Shown here in pieces: positions 32,746 through 40,687 of a stretch of 47,624 bases of DNA (positions are counted from its first letter, which is position 1; each line of letters opens with the position of its first letter). The DNA is from Flavobacterium sp. UBA2787 (GTDB lineage Bacteria; Bacteroidota; Bacteroidia; Flavobacteriales; Flavobacteriaceae). The translations under genes and the position numbers were made by a program. The notes under the pieces are model-generated. The model was not told the origin of the DNA. It did not search any database and saw nothing but the letters and a program-made list of their open reading frames with translations. The DNA lies in the NCBI GenBank assembly GCA_002352205.1, contig DEHZ01000014.1, positions 161,047 through 208,670 of the forward strand, in the 5' to 3' direction.

Positions 32746-34272
32746 ATGCAAAAAATCATCAATTTATTCGATTTTAGACAAAAAGTAAATTATAAAACAG
32801 AAATACTATCAGGATTAACCGTTGCCTTGGCTTTAGTTCCGGAAGCTGTTGCATTTGCAATGATAGCAGGAGTTTCACCATTAGTCGGACTTTATGCCGC
32901 GTTTATGATGGGATTAGTGACCAGTATTTTAGGTGGTCGTCCCGGAATGATTTCAGGTGCTACAGGTGCTGTTGCAGTTGTTGTGGTTACTTTAGCCCAA
33001 AGTCACGGTGTGGAATATATTTTTGCAACAGTAATTCTTGCCGGAATTATTCAAATGGCAGCCGGCTTTTTAAAATTGGGTAAACTCATTCGATTGGTTC
33101 CGCATCCCGTAATTTTCGGATTTGTAAACGGTTTGGCCATCATTATTTTTATGTCTCAATTAGATCAATTTAAAGATGTTTCCGGAAATTGGTTAACTGG
33201 TGGAAATCTCTATTTATTACTTAGTTTAGTATTTTTAACTATGTTAATTATTTGGGGTTTACCAAAATTAACCAAAGCAATTCCTGCTTCATTAACAGCA
33301 ATATTAGTAGTTTTCGGATTGGTTTATTTCTTAAAATTAGATACTAAAACGGTTGGTGATATCGCTTCAATCAAAGGAGGTTTTCCGCCGTTTCACATCC
33401 CTTCCATCCCATTTACATTTGAAACATTACAAATAATTTTTCCATATGCAGCCATTGTTGCCGGAGTTGGTTTGATAGAAAGTTTGTTAACTTTAAACAT
33501 TGTTGACGAATTAACAGAAAGTCACGGACACAGTAATAGAGAAGCTGTTGCACAAGGAACAGCAAATATTTTATCGGGGTTTTTCTCCGGTATGGGTGGT
33601 TGTGCTATGATTGGACAAAGTTTAATCAACGTGTCCAATGGAGCAAGAGCGAGATTATCCGGCATCGTAGCCTCGGTAATGCTTTTGGTTTTTGTGATGT
33701 TTGGTAGTAGTTTAATTGAAAAAGTTCCTATGGCAGCACTCACCGGATTAATGATTATGGTGGCAATTGGAACATTTGAATGGGCAAGTTTAAAAACATT
33801 TACCAAATTCCCAAAATCAGATATTTTAGTGATGGTTTTGGTAACTTTAGTAACTGTGTTTCTACATAATTTAGCGTTAGCTGTTTTAATTGGCGTAATC
33901 ATAGCTGCCTTGGTTTTTGCATGGGATAATGCAAAGCGAATTCGTGCCAGAAAATATATTGATGACAATGGCATTAAGCATTATGAAATTTACGGACCAT
34001 TATTCTTTGGTTCAACCACCGCTTTTATTGAAAAGTTTGATATTTTGAATGATCCAACAGAAATTATCATCGATTTTAAAGAAAGCCGTGTCGTAGATAT
34101 GTCGGCCATTGAAGCGTTAAACCGATTGACTGAACGTTATCATAAACAAGGAAAAAAAATACAGTTGAGACACTTGAGTCCTGATTGCCGATCGTTAATT
34201 AAAAATGCAGAAAGCATCATTGAAGTAAACGTAATTGAAGATCCAACCTACAACGTGATGTTGAATAAATAG
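32746..34272 (+). CDS. SulP family anion transporter with STAS domain
   Basis: A 508-residue inner-membrane transporter of the SulP/SLC26 family. The N-terminus is followed by GLTVALALVPEAVAFAMIAGVSPLVGLYAAF and GGRPGMISGATGAVAVVV (signature region, residues about 25-85). About 12-14 helices run to residue 390. A cytosolic STAS domain (about 400-508) contains IIIDFKESRVVDMSAIEALNRL. The family carries sulfate, bicarbonate or other anions. Transported ion here is uncertain: no sulfur-assimilation or carbonic-anhydrase neighbour is present. The unusual leader with a Pro-Pro-stop mini-ORF suggests regulation at translation or transcript elongation. Confidence 0.92.
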   Translation: MQKIINLFDFRQKVNYKTEILSGLTVALALVPEAVAFAMIAGVSPLVGLYAAFMMGLVTSILGGRPGMISGATGAVAVVVVTLAQSHGVEYIFATVILAGIIQMAAGFLKLGKLIRLVPHPVIFGFVNGLAIIIFMSQLDQFKDVSGNWLTGGNLYLLLSLVFLTMLIIWGLPKLTKAIPASLTAILVVFGLVYFLKLDTKTVGDIASIKGGFPPFHIPSIPFTFETLQIIFPYAAIVAGVGLIESLLTLNIVDELTESHGHSNREAVAQGTANILSGFFSGMGGCAMIGQSLINVSNGARARLSGIVASVMLLVFVMFGSSLIEKVPMAALTGLMIMVAIGTFEWASLKTFTKFPKSDILVMVLVTLVTVFLHNLALAVLIGVIIAALVFAWDNAKRIRARKYIDDNGIKHYEIYGPLFFGSTTAFIEKFDILNDPTEIIIDFKESRVVDMSAIEALNRLTERYHKQGKKIQLRHLSPDCRSLIKNAESIIEVNVIEDPTYNVMLNK

Positions 34273-34274
34273 AT

Positions 34275-34310
34275 AAAAAAAAGTGATTTTTCGGAGTCAC
34301 TTTTTTGTTT
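34275..34310. terminator. Bidirectional terminator after SulP
   Basis: GTGA (34283-34286) pairs with TCAC (34297-34300) and the stem extends by A-T pairs from the flanking A run (34275-34282) and T run (34301-34306). It has T-tracts on both strands, so it can end both the SulP transcript and the minus-strand pectin operon. Confidence 0.78.
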
Positions 34311-34326
34311 TATAGAAATTATTTTT

Positions 34327-35088
34327 TTACTTCAAAAACATAGCCAAAGGCAATTGTTGCTTTCGTAATTCACTCACAAATAGTTTACAAATTTCAGTTG
34401 CTCCAAGTATTGATAAATGTGTGTTATCCGTAATTCCTTCCGGAAAATAAGCGTTTTCGCCTGCAACAAAATGAAGGTGTAATTTTTTTGATTCTTCTAC
34501 ACCAAACGAAACTTCCATTTGTTCAGTAAGGTATTGCATATCAAAAAAAGGAACATTCATTTCTTGAGCTACTAATCGAGCTTGCAAAGTATAATTTCCA
34601 TGAGCATCCAACAAAACACCTTCGGGATTAAATTTTCTTCTCGCAATCGATGAAAACAAAATCGGAATCGCTCCTTTGGCTCTCGTTTCTTCGATGTATC
34701 GAATTAAGTTATAACGATATGCCGTTTGCGGATTGGTATATCGTGCCGGATCCGTTTCTTTTCCATCATTATGCCCAAATTGAATGAAGACATAATTTCC
34801 GGGTTGTAATGAATCTAAAACGGGTTGCCAATGATTTAAATCTCTGAAACTTTTTGTGCTTCGCCCATTTACTGCGTGATTTTTGATGGTTACTTTTTCA
34901 TTAAAAAATTGCGGAAGTACTTGTCCCCAACCACGTTCCGGATTTTCATCTGGATTTTTTTTATTAGCCATCGTGGAATCGCCAATCATGTGAATGGTGA
35001 TCGCAGGTGATGAAGTTTCATCGGTTTGAGCACTTTTACATCCTAAAAATAAAATGGCTGCAAGTAGAACTAATTTATAATTTGTCAT
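34327..35088 (-). CDS. Rhamnogalacturonan acetylesterase-like lipoprotein (CE12, SGNH)
   Basis: A 253-residue SGNH/GDSL esterase. From ATG 35088 the protein begins MTNYKLVLLAAILFLGCKSA, with lipobox Cys17; an upstream ATG at 35112 would spoil this signal. MIGDSTMANK gives nucleophile Ser38, HAVNGRSTKSF the oxyanion Gly, FIQFGHND the Asn, and GITDNTHLS near the end the Asp and His. These match CE12 enzymes (RhgT/YxiM type) that remove acetyl groups from rhamnogalacturonan. Its start overlaps the end of the PL10-CE8 gene by 14 bases, so it is the last gene of the pectin operon. Confidence 0.9.
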   Translation of the reverse strand: MTNYKLVLLAAILFLGCKSAQTDETSSPAITIHMIGDSTMANKKNPDENPERGWGQVLPQFFNEKVTIKNHAVNGRSTKSFRDLNHWQPVLDSLQPGNYVFIQFGHNDGKETDPARYTNPQTAYRYNLIRYIEETRAKGAIPILFSSIARRKFNPEGVLLDAHGNYTLQARLVAQEMNVPFFDMQYLTEQMEVSFGVEESKKLHLHFVAGENAYFPEGITDNTHLSILGATEICKLFVSELRKQQLPLAMFLK

Positions 35089-37072
35089 ACCATAATGGAT
35101 TTGATGAATCATCGCTTAAAATGTTTTTCAACGTATATTTTTTTGCTTGTCGTTTGGATAATTGATGCGACCAATTTACTCTTGATTTTGCATTAGCTCC
35201 TTCTCCGCTACTATTAAATTCGGCATAAAAAGTCGTTTTTTCAGCTTCCGGTTTTGACCAATTGTGCCATCCTTCGGGTAGAATATGCTTTCCTAATTCA
35301 CAATTGATGAAAACGGTTTTTGCGTAAATTCTCCACGGTCGACCTAAATACACTTTTGTTATTTTTTCATCCGACGTTAGTTTACAATCCTTAAAAACAT
35401 AACCATAATTGGTATCTTTTGGTGTAGATGCTGCCGTGATATACGAATCTTTTTTACTGTGAATTTGACAATTTTCAAAGTAAGCTGTCGCACTTCCGAA
35501 GATAAAATCGGTGGTTCCTTCTATATAGCAATTTTTATAATATTGCTTTCCGGTTCCGTTGGCGTACAATGTATCTTGATTTCCGAGTAATTTACAATTG
35601 TTGATTATTACGCGATTGGAAGTTACTGACAAAGCTACTGCTTGACCTAATTCACCGGAAGAATTTTCGATGGTTAGGTTATTCAAAATCACATCATCGG
35701 CTTGAACTAGTAAAGTGTAAGTGTAAAACGTACTATTTCTTCCCATTCCCATCTTATCAAAATAATCATCAAAAGTAATGATGGTATTTTCTTGGCTTTC
35801 GCCGATGAGAGTTAGATTTGTATTCCATTCGTGAATTTTAATTTTCTCTTTGTATTTTCCGTTTTTGATGAAAATGGTAATTCGCTCATACGGAAAAGCT
35901 TTCGAATAATCAATCGCTTCTTGAATGGATGCAAAATCACCAGTATCATCTAAAGAAACCACTAAATTTTGGTCATCTTTAGGTTGTTTGATGACATTTT
36001 TGATTTTCCATTTTTCGTACTTATCTAGTACTTTTTGAGGCCAATTCACATACCAAGCATATCCTACTCTTCTTTCTAAACCAATTTGCGAAATCGAATC
36101 TTTTTTGATACCGTCACGATCACAAAAGAAAGGTTTATTGTCTTTCAATTCCATAAAACGAGCCCAAATTGGTTTTTCATTTTGTGACGGAATCATAATT
36201 TTATCAATCACTTTTCCTTTATCATCCAATTTTAATTCTTCTCTCAAATTGGTGATTTTTGTCTTTTCAAACCAAGCAACAGCACTGTTTACGGCATTAA
36301 TTACTTTGTTGGAAGGGTTTTTTACATCCATCAAAAACAGAACAATCTTAGCCGATTCTCCACCACTTAGTGAAGCCAATTCGAAACTTCGAGCATCTGC
36401 CGGCAAAAATGTAAATTCATCGTGTTGAGCACACCAAGCCGTGAGCAAATTATTTTGTTTGTATTGGGTTTTTAAAATACAATCTATTCCTTTATTGATG
36501 GCATTTGTGATTTTATTTTCAATTTCAGCTGATGGTTTTATCGAAATAAAATCCTTTTGATCTTTAATGTCTTTTAGCAAATAAAGCACATTAATCATCG
36601 CATCATCATTGTAGGTAATGTGTGAAGAATAGCCTTTTTTTAGGGGATAAAATTGTGGCCAACCACCGTTTTCGTATTGAGCTTCGAGCAAATAATTCAA
36701 TCCGGCAAGAAACGCCTTTTCATAACGTTCATCAGGAATTTGTTGGTTGACTTTTGATAGAAAAATCATTTCCTGACTTGTAGCTCCGTTGTCAATCGTG
36801 CAATCTTTTAACGTTGATTTTTTTGCAATCACCGCCTTTTTTTCATCTTCCGAAAGTAGATGATGCATTTGAATATTCTTCGGCCAACAACCATTTTCTT
36901 TTTGATACAACAACACTTGTTCGGCTATTTTTTTTGCTTCAGCTGAACCGAACCAAGCTTTCTCACTTTTGTGAATAAGATTTCGCCAAGATTGATCATT
37001 TACTTGTGCATTTGAAATCGAGACATAAAGTGAAACCACAAGTAAATGAACTATGTTTTTGATTTTGAACAT
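35075..37072 (-). CDS. Pectate lyase (PL10) - pectinesterase (CE8) fusion
   Basis: A 665-residue secreted enzyme with a signal peptide (to about residue 22). Residues about 25-355 are a PL10 pectate lyase (EQVLLYQKENGCWPKNI, TIDNGATSQEM, YENGGWPQFYPLKKGYSSHITYNDDAM, AWCAQHDEFTF, LASLSGGESA). Residues about 370-665 are a CE8 pectin methylesterase: VVSLDDTGDFASIQEAI, GNQDT with Asp500, DFIFG with Asp522, and LGRPWR with Arg578. All main catalytic residues are present. The two activities fit in sequence: demethylation exposes galacturonate for the lyase. It starts 1 base past the end of the GH105 gene. No T9SS sorting domain is present, so it probably stays periplasmic. Confidence 0.93.
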   Translation of the reverse strand: MFKIKNIVHLLVVSLYVSISNAQVNDQSWRNLIHKSEKAWFGSAEAKKIAEQVLLYQKENGCWPKNIQMHHLLSEDEKKAVIAKKSTLKDCTIDNGATSQEMIFLSKVNQQIPDERYEKAFLAGLNYLLEAQYENGGWPQFYPLKKGYSSHITYNDDAMINVLYLLKDIKDQKDFISIKPSAEIENKITNAINKGIDCILKTQYKQNNLLTAWCAQHDEFTFLPADARSFELASLSGGESAKIVLFLMDVKNPSNKVINAVNSAVAWFEKTKITNLREELKLDDKGKVIDKIMIPSQNEKPIWARFMELKDNKPFFCDRDGIKKDSISQIGLERRVGYAWYVNWPQKVLDKYEKWKIKNVIKQPKDDQNLVVSLDDTGDFASIQEAIDYSKAFPYERITIFIKNGKYKEKIKIHEWNTNLTLIGESQENTIITFDDYFDKMGMGRNSTFYTYTLLVQADDVILNNLTIENSSGELGQAVALSVTSNRVIINNCKLLGNQDTLYANGTGKQYYKNCYIEGTTDFIFGSATAYFENCQIHSKKDSYITAASTPKDTNYGYVFKDCKLTSDEKITKVYLGRPWRIYAKTVFINCELGKHILPEGWHNWSKPEAEKTTFYAEFNSSGEGANAKSRVNWSHQLSKRQAKKYTLKNILSDDSSNPLWYDKL

Positions 37073-37073
37073 C

Positions 37074-38303
37074 TTATTTATTTAATTCTAAAGCAGCTAA
37101 AATAAAAGGTCCGGTTGCTTTTGGATCATTGTCTTTTTTGCGTTCGTTGATATAATAATCGTAAGAACCATCTCGAAATGGTTTTCCACCCAAACCGGCC
37201 ACAGCACATGCTTGAGTTAAAATGGTATAGCCTTCGGGAGTAACTTGTATCAAATCGCGAGTGAGTCCGTCAAAAGCTTTGTTGGCATGGTTTTTAAACT
37301 CTTTTGGTAAGTAACCTTTGTTAACACCTTTTGCAAAAGCGTACGCAAACATAGCCGAACCGGAAGCTTCCAAATAATTACCTTCCCTATTTCCTTGATC
37401 AGTAACTTGGTACCATAATCCGGATGAATGTTGGTATTTTAGTAATGTATTTGATAACGAATTTAAATACGAAATTAACTCACCTCTTTTAGGATGATTT
37501 TCAGGAAAATAATCCAAAGCATCCACCAAAGCCATTGCATACCAACCTAACGAACGTGACCAAAAGTTGGGTGACGTACCGGTTTCTTTATTTGCCCAAG
37601 CCATTTCTTTGCTTTCATCCCAACCGTGGTAAAGCAAACCCGTTTTGGGATCGAGTAAGTTTTTTTGAATTAATTCAAATTGCTTGGCAACGTCGTCCAA
37701 TTGCTTTCCGTTTTCATATTTTAAGGTATATCGTGCGTAAAACGGTGAACCCATATACAATCCGTCTAACCACATTTGATTTGGGTATATTTTTTTATGC
37801 CAAAAACCACCTTCGGAAGTACGAGGCTGATTTTGCAGTTGCTCACGCATCGTTTGCATTGCTTTCAAATATTTTTCTTCTTTGGTTTTATCGTATAAAA
37901 AAAACATAATATTTCCTGAAACAATCATGTCGATATTATACTTTTCCATACTGTAACTCGGAATTGAACCATCAGGAGAAATCGTAGCATCTGCATACCC
38001 TTTCAAATAATCATAATACATTTGATTATTCGTTTTTTTGTATAATTCTTCAAAGGAAGTCATCACTAAACCATGCACATAATCCCATTTTGGAGCGGTT
38101 TTGTCATCGATTTCAAATGCGTTTGGATGCTTTTTCATTAGAGTTTGAGCCATTCGTTCAGACCATTTTAACTTATCTGAAACAACCATTTTTTCAGAAG
38201 AACTTGTGGAAGCCGGTTTACAATTCGTAAATAGAATAACCAACAAAACGGCGAATGCTATTGCCCAAAAAAATATGCGGACTGATTTCAATCTTTCTTC
38301 CAT
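37074..38303 (-). CDS. GH105 unsaturated rhamnogalacturonyl/galacturonyl hydrolase
   Basis: A 409-residue (alpha/alpha)6-barrel hydrolase of family GH105, which removes the unsaturated 4,5-uronate left at chain ends by pectate or rhamnogalacturonan lyases. Key segments: WDYVHGLVMTSFEELY, QMWLDGLYMGSPFYARY with catalytic-type Asp180, FWSRSLGWYAMALVDALDYFP, and YLEASGSAMFAYAFAKGV. The N-terminus (FWAIAFAVLLVILFTNCKP) has a lipobox-like TNC at residue 28, so it may be a periplasmic lipoprotein. It lies 1 base from the DUF4861 gene and 1 base from the PL10-CE8 gene. Confidence 0.93.
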   Translation of the reverse strand: MEERLKSVRIFFWAIAFAVLLVILFTNCKPASTSSSEKMVVSDKLKWSERMAQTLMKKHPNAFEIDDKTAPKWDYVHGLVMTSFEELYKKTNNQMYYDYLKGYADATISPDGSIPSYSMEKYNIDMIVSGNIMFFLYDKTKEEKYLKAMQTMREQLQNQPRTSEGGFWHKKIYPNQMWLDGLYMGSPFYARYTLKYENGKQLDDVAKQFELIQKNLLDPKTGLLYHGWDESKEMAWANKETGTSPNFWSRSLGWYAMALVDALDYFPENHPKRGELISYLNSLSNTLLKYQHSSGLWYQVTDQGNREGNYLEASGSAMFAYAFAKGVNKGYLPKEFKNHANKAFDGLTRDLIQVTPEGYTILTQACAVAGLGGKPFRDGSYDYYINERKKDNDPKATGPFILAALELNK

Positions 38304-38304
38304 G

Positions 38305-39282
38305 TTAGTTTAATTTGTTTGATTTGTTCAATTTAGTCAATTTCTCATCTAAATAATTATAAAACTGCTGTTCAGTTTTAATTCCATCAACTTCTTTTTC
38401 CCAAGCTCCTAAAAAGTAAAACGTAATTTCATTAGCGGTTGGTTTAAACTGAATTAAATGATCGTGAGGACCTTGATACACTTTTTCGGCTGTGTACACT
38501 TCATAAAATACTGCCATTCCGAGATTATCATCAAACAGAGTTTGTTTTCCGTAGGTTGCAATGTAAGCCCATTTTTTGTTTTCACTCACTTTTTGTACCA
38601 TTGGAAGATTATACAAATTTACGATTCCTGTACAAATTCCGTTCAAAGGAACGGAAGATTTTATGGTGTGTTGCGTATATCTTTCGTCCGGAAAAATAGT
38701 TAATTCTGACTGGAGATTTGTTTTTTGATCATTTGTTTTCCATCCAAAATAATCAACATTGACAACTGATTTATTTTTACTGTTATCCACTTTTGCAAAA
38801 GTAGAATCTACTTCTTTAAAATGTTGCATTTCGTTGTTGACCATTCTTCCGATGGAACCGATTCCGAGACCTTTGCCCACTTTTAGAATATCGGCTCCCC
38901 AATCGCTCATGTTGTGATAGGAATCAAAACCGTCTTGACCAACTTGCGGTAAAACCATTTCATCAGTTAATTTTCCAAAAATATCAATAGCATTTCGCCA
39001 ATCTAAATACAAACGATAGCCCACTTTGTTGCTTTCCCAACCCGGACCTTCGTACCTAATGTAGAAGGAATGATCGGTATGTGTTGCGGGAACTTTTAAT
39101 TCGGAAATATTTTTAAATGTTCCGCCTTCATATTTTCTGTTATTCCACTTTCCTCCTTCTTTTACTGAAATTTCTGCGTATGTTTTGGAAGTAGTTGAAT
39201 TTTGTGCTGTTGTTTTTGTAGTGTTGCAACTTGATAACATACAAATTGAAGTCAAAGCAACAATTGATTTTGTAAAGTTCAT
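38305..39282 (-). CDS. DUF4861 lipoprotein of the pectin operon
   Basis: A 325-residue predicted lipoprotein (ALTSICMLSSC lipobox, Cys19) of the DUF4861 family. Conserved stretches are EGGTFKNISELKVPATHTDHSFYIRYEGPGWESNKVGYRLYLD, SYHNMSDWGADILKVGKGLGIGSIG and LIQFKPTANEITFYFLGAWEKE. Beta-rich. Members are regularly found with pectin enzymes in Bacteroidota, but I know of no proven activity; a lyase or sugar-binding role has been considered. It is tightly spaced on both sides (1 base to GH105, 4 bases to the hydrolase), so it belongs to the operon. Confidence 0.85.
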   Translation of the reverse strand: MNFTKSIVALTSICMLSSCNTTKTTAQNSTTSKTYAEISVKEGGKWNNRKYEGGTFKNISELKVPATHTDHSFYIRYEGPGWESNKVGYRLYLDWRNAIDIFGKLTDEMVLPQVGQDGFDSYHNMSDWGADILKVGKGLGIGSIGRMVNNEMQHFKEVDSTFAKVDNSKNKSVVNVDYFGWKTNDQKTNLQSELTIFPDERYTQHTIKSSVPLNGICTGIVNLYNLPMVQKVSENKKWAYIATYGKQTLFDDNLGMAVFYEVYTAEKVYQGPHDHLIQFKPTANEITFYFLGAWEKEVDGIKTEQQFYNYLDEKLTKLNKSNKLN

Positions 39283-39286
39283 TTGT

Positions 39287-40181
39287 TTATGATTTTAATT
39301 TTTCGTTTAAGAAAGTTAGTATATAATTTACTGTTGTGTTGAACCAAGGGTGAAATAGCCAGAAAGTGTGCGGACTATCTGGAATTGTTTCTACTTTTGA
39401 ATCGATGTTAAAAGTCTTCATTTTAGCAATCATTTCGTCTCTTCCGGCATGAAATCGTTTGTGTTGACTATTGATAAAAAGAAAAGGAGGTGTGTTTTTG
39501 CTAACGTGCGTTAAAGCCGAAGCATCTTCCCAAACTTCCGGTTTTTCTTCATAACTTCCACCGAGCCATTGCGAAGCCAATTTTCCTTCTTGTGATTGCG
39601 GATGATGAAAAGCAAGAATTCCGTCAAGGTTAACAACAGCTTTTATTCCTTTTGGATATTTTGTTCCAATTAAAGAAGCTACTTGTGCACCGGAAGAACA
39701 TCCCAAAATTGCAATATTCTCGCTATCTAATGAAAATTTAGTTGCATTATTTTTTATAAAATCAATAGCATTCAGTATATCTTCAATAGCTGCAGGATAG
39801 ATTGCTTCGTCTGATAATCTGTATTCTATAACAAAACAATGATATCCGTCCAATGCAATTTTTTGAGCTAATGGTTGAAGCATTGATTTATTTCCTGACT
39901 TCCATCCTCCTCCATGTATTAAAATAATTGCTGGTAATTTTTTCTCAAAATTATTACAATAGCTATCTAAATGTAAATTTCTATTTGAAACAGTATGATA
40001 AATAATATTTTTTTTTAACATTAATTAACTCATTTTCAGTTGATTGAACACTTTTTATAAAATGATACTTTTTTATTTGTTTATTAAATTCTGAAAACAA
40101 AGTATAGGATGTATCTTTTGAAACTTGTGCAAAGATCAAATTACAAAAAGTTAATACAAGGATATACAGTAGTTTATTCAT
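39287..40181 (-). pseudogene. Alpha/beta hydrolase (pectin esterase-like), frameshifted at an A9 tract
   Basis: Two overlapping frames give one protein. The 5' frame (40181 down) starts MNKLLYILVLTFCNLIFAQ, a good signal peptide, and runs to ELINVKKK at the A9 tract, then ends early. The 3' frame (from about 40021 to 39287) continues with NIIYHTVSNRNLHLDSY, then IILIHGGGWKSG (oxyanion), ILGCSSGAQVASL (nucleophile Ser) and PDSPHTFWLF (His). With one A fewer in the run (T9 at 40008-40016 on the plus strand) the frames join into an enzyme of about 298 residues. Without the first part the hydrolase lacks its export signal. It could be a sequencing error, a real mutation, phase variation or transcript slippage. 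Relatives in pectin loci are likely acetyl or feruloyl esterases. Confidence 0.82.
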
Positions 40182-40267
40182 AAAATAAATTATTTGTTCA
40201 ATCTACTTCTAATCAGCAACATAACATTATAGTATTGTTTGTAATTACACTATTTTATTGGAAAATT

Positions 40268-40289
40268 TGCAATCGATTACACAAAAGTA
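40268..40289 (-). promoter_or_regulatory. Pectin operon promoter -7 element with LacI-type operator
   Basis: On the minus strand TACTTTTG (40289-40282) is followed at once by TGTAATCGATTGCA (40281-40268), a near-perfect palindrome with a central CG as in LacI/GalR-family operators. It would cover the transcription start of the minus-strand operon. No clear -33 TTG is present. Confidence 0.68.
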
Positions 40290-40602
40290 TGAAAAATATT
40301 AAATTAATAAAAATTAAAGCTTAAAATTTTCAATTCCTTTATTAATAGGAACTAAAATAGCATAAAACTCAAAAATAATAAATGATATTTTGGATAAAAA
40401 CATTTTAAAAGCAATACTTTTTAGAATTTCGTATCAATAAAACTAATTGAAATTATTTTAAATAGATAGAATTTTCTTATCAACTACATCGTTTTAGTGT
40501 CTAAAAATAAAAATAAATATTCGCTACAGTTCAATAAAATAAAGGGTTTAAAAAATTAATATCTTAAAAAATAAGCAAAATAATTTTATTATTTATAATT
40601 TA

Positions 40603-40648
40603 TTTGGAACATAATTTTTAATTATATAGTTTTGTGTAATCCATTGCA
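40603..40648 (+). promoter_or_regulatory. Promoter of PL1 gene with LacI-type operator
   Basis: TTTG (40603-40606), 20 bases, TAGTTTTG (40627-40634), then directly TGTAATCCATTGCA (40635-40648). Its -7 plus operator matches the minus-strand copy at 20 of 22 positions, including exact placement. This is strong evidence for a shared regulator acting on both directions. Confidence 0.75.
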
Positions 40649-40687
40649 TAGATTCTTTAAATAAATACATATTATCAAATTTTAATT

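Larger units (their letters stand above)
40182..40687. other. Divergent regulatory region of the pectin locus
   Basis: 506 bases, very AT-rich, without a gene. It holds two promoters facing outward, each with a LacI-type operator directly after the -7 element (listed separately), and an ACGATGTAGTTG motif (minus strand, about 40490-40501). The rest shows only A/T runs. Confidence 0.7.

Noticed and set aside
39981-40181. Independent 66-residue secreted protein
   Set aside because: Its C-terminal residues are the out-of-frame start of the hydrolase; one A in the A9 tract explains both frames.
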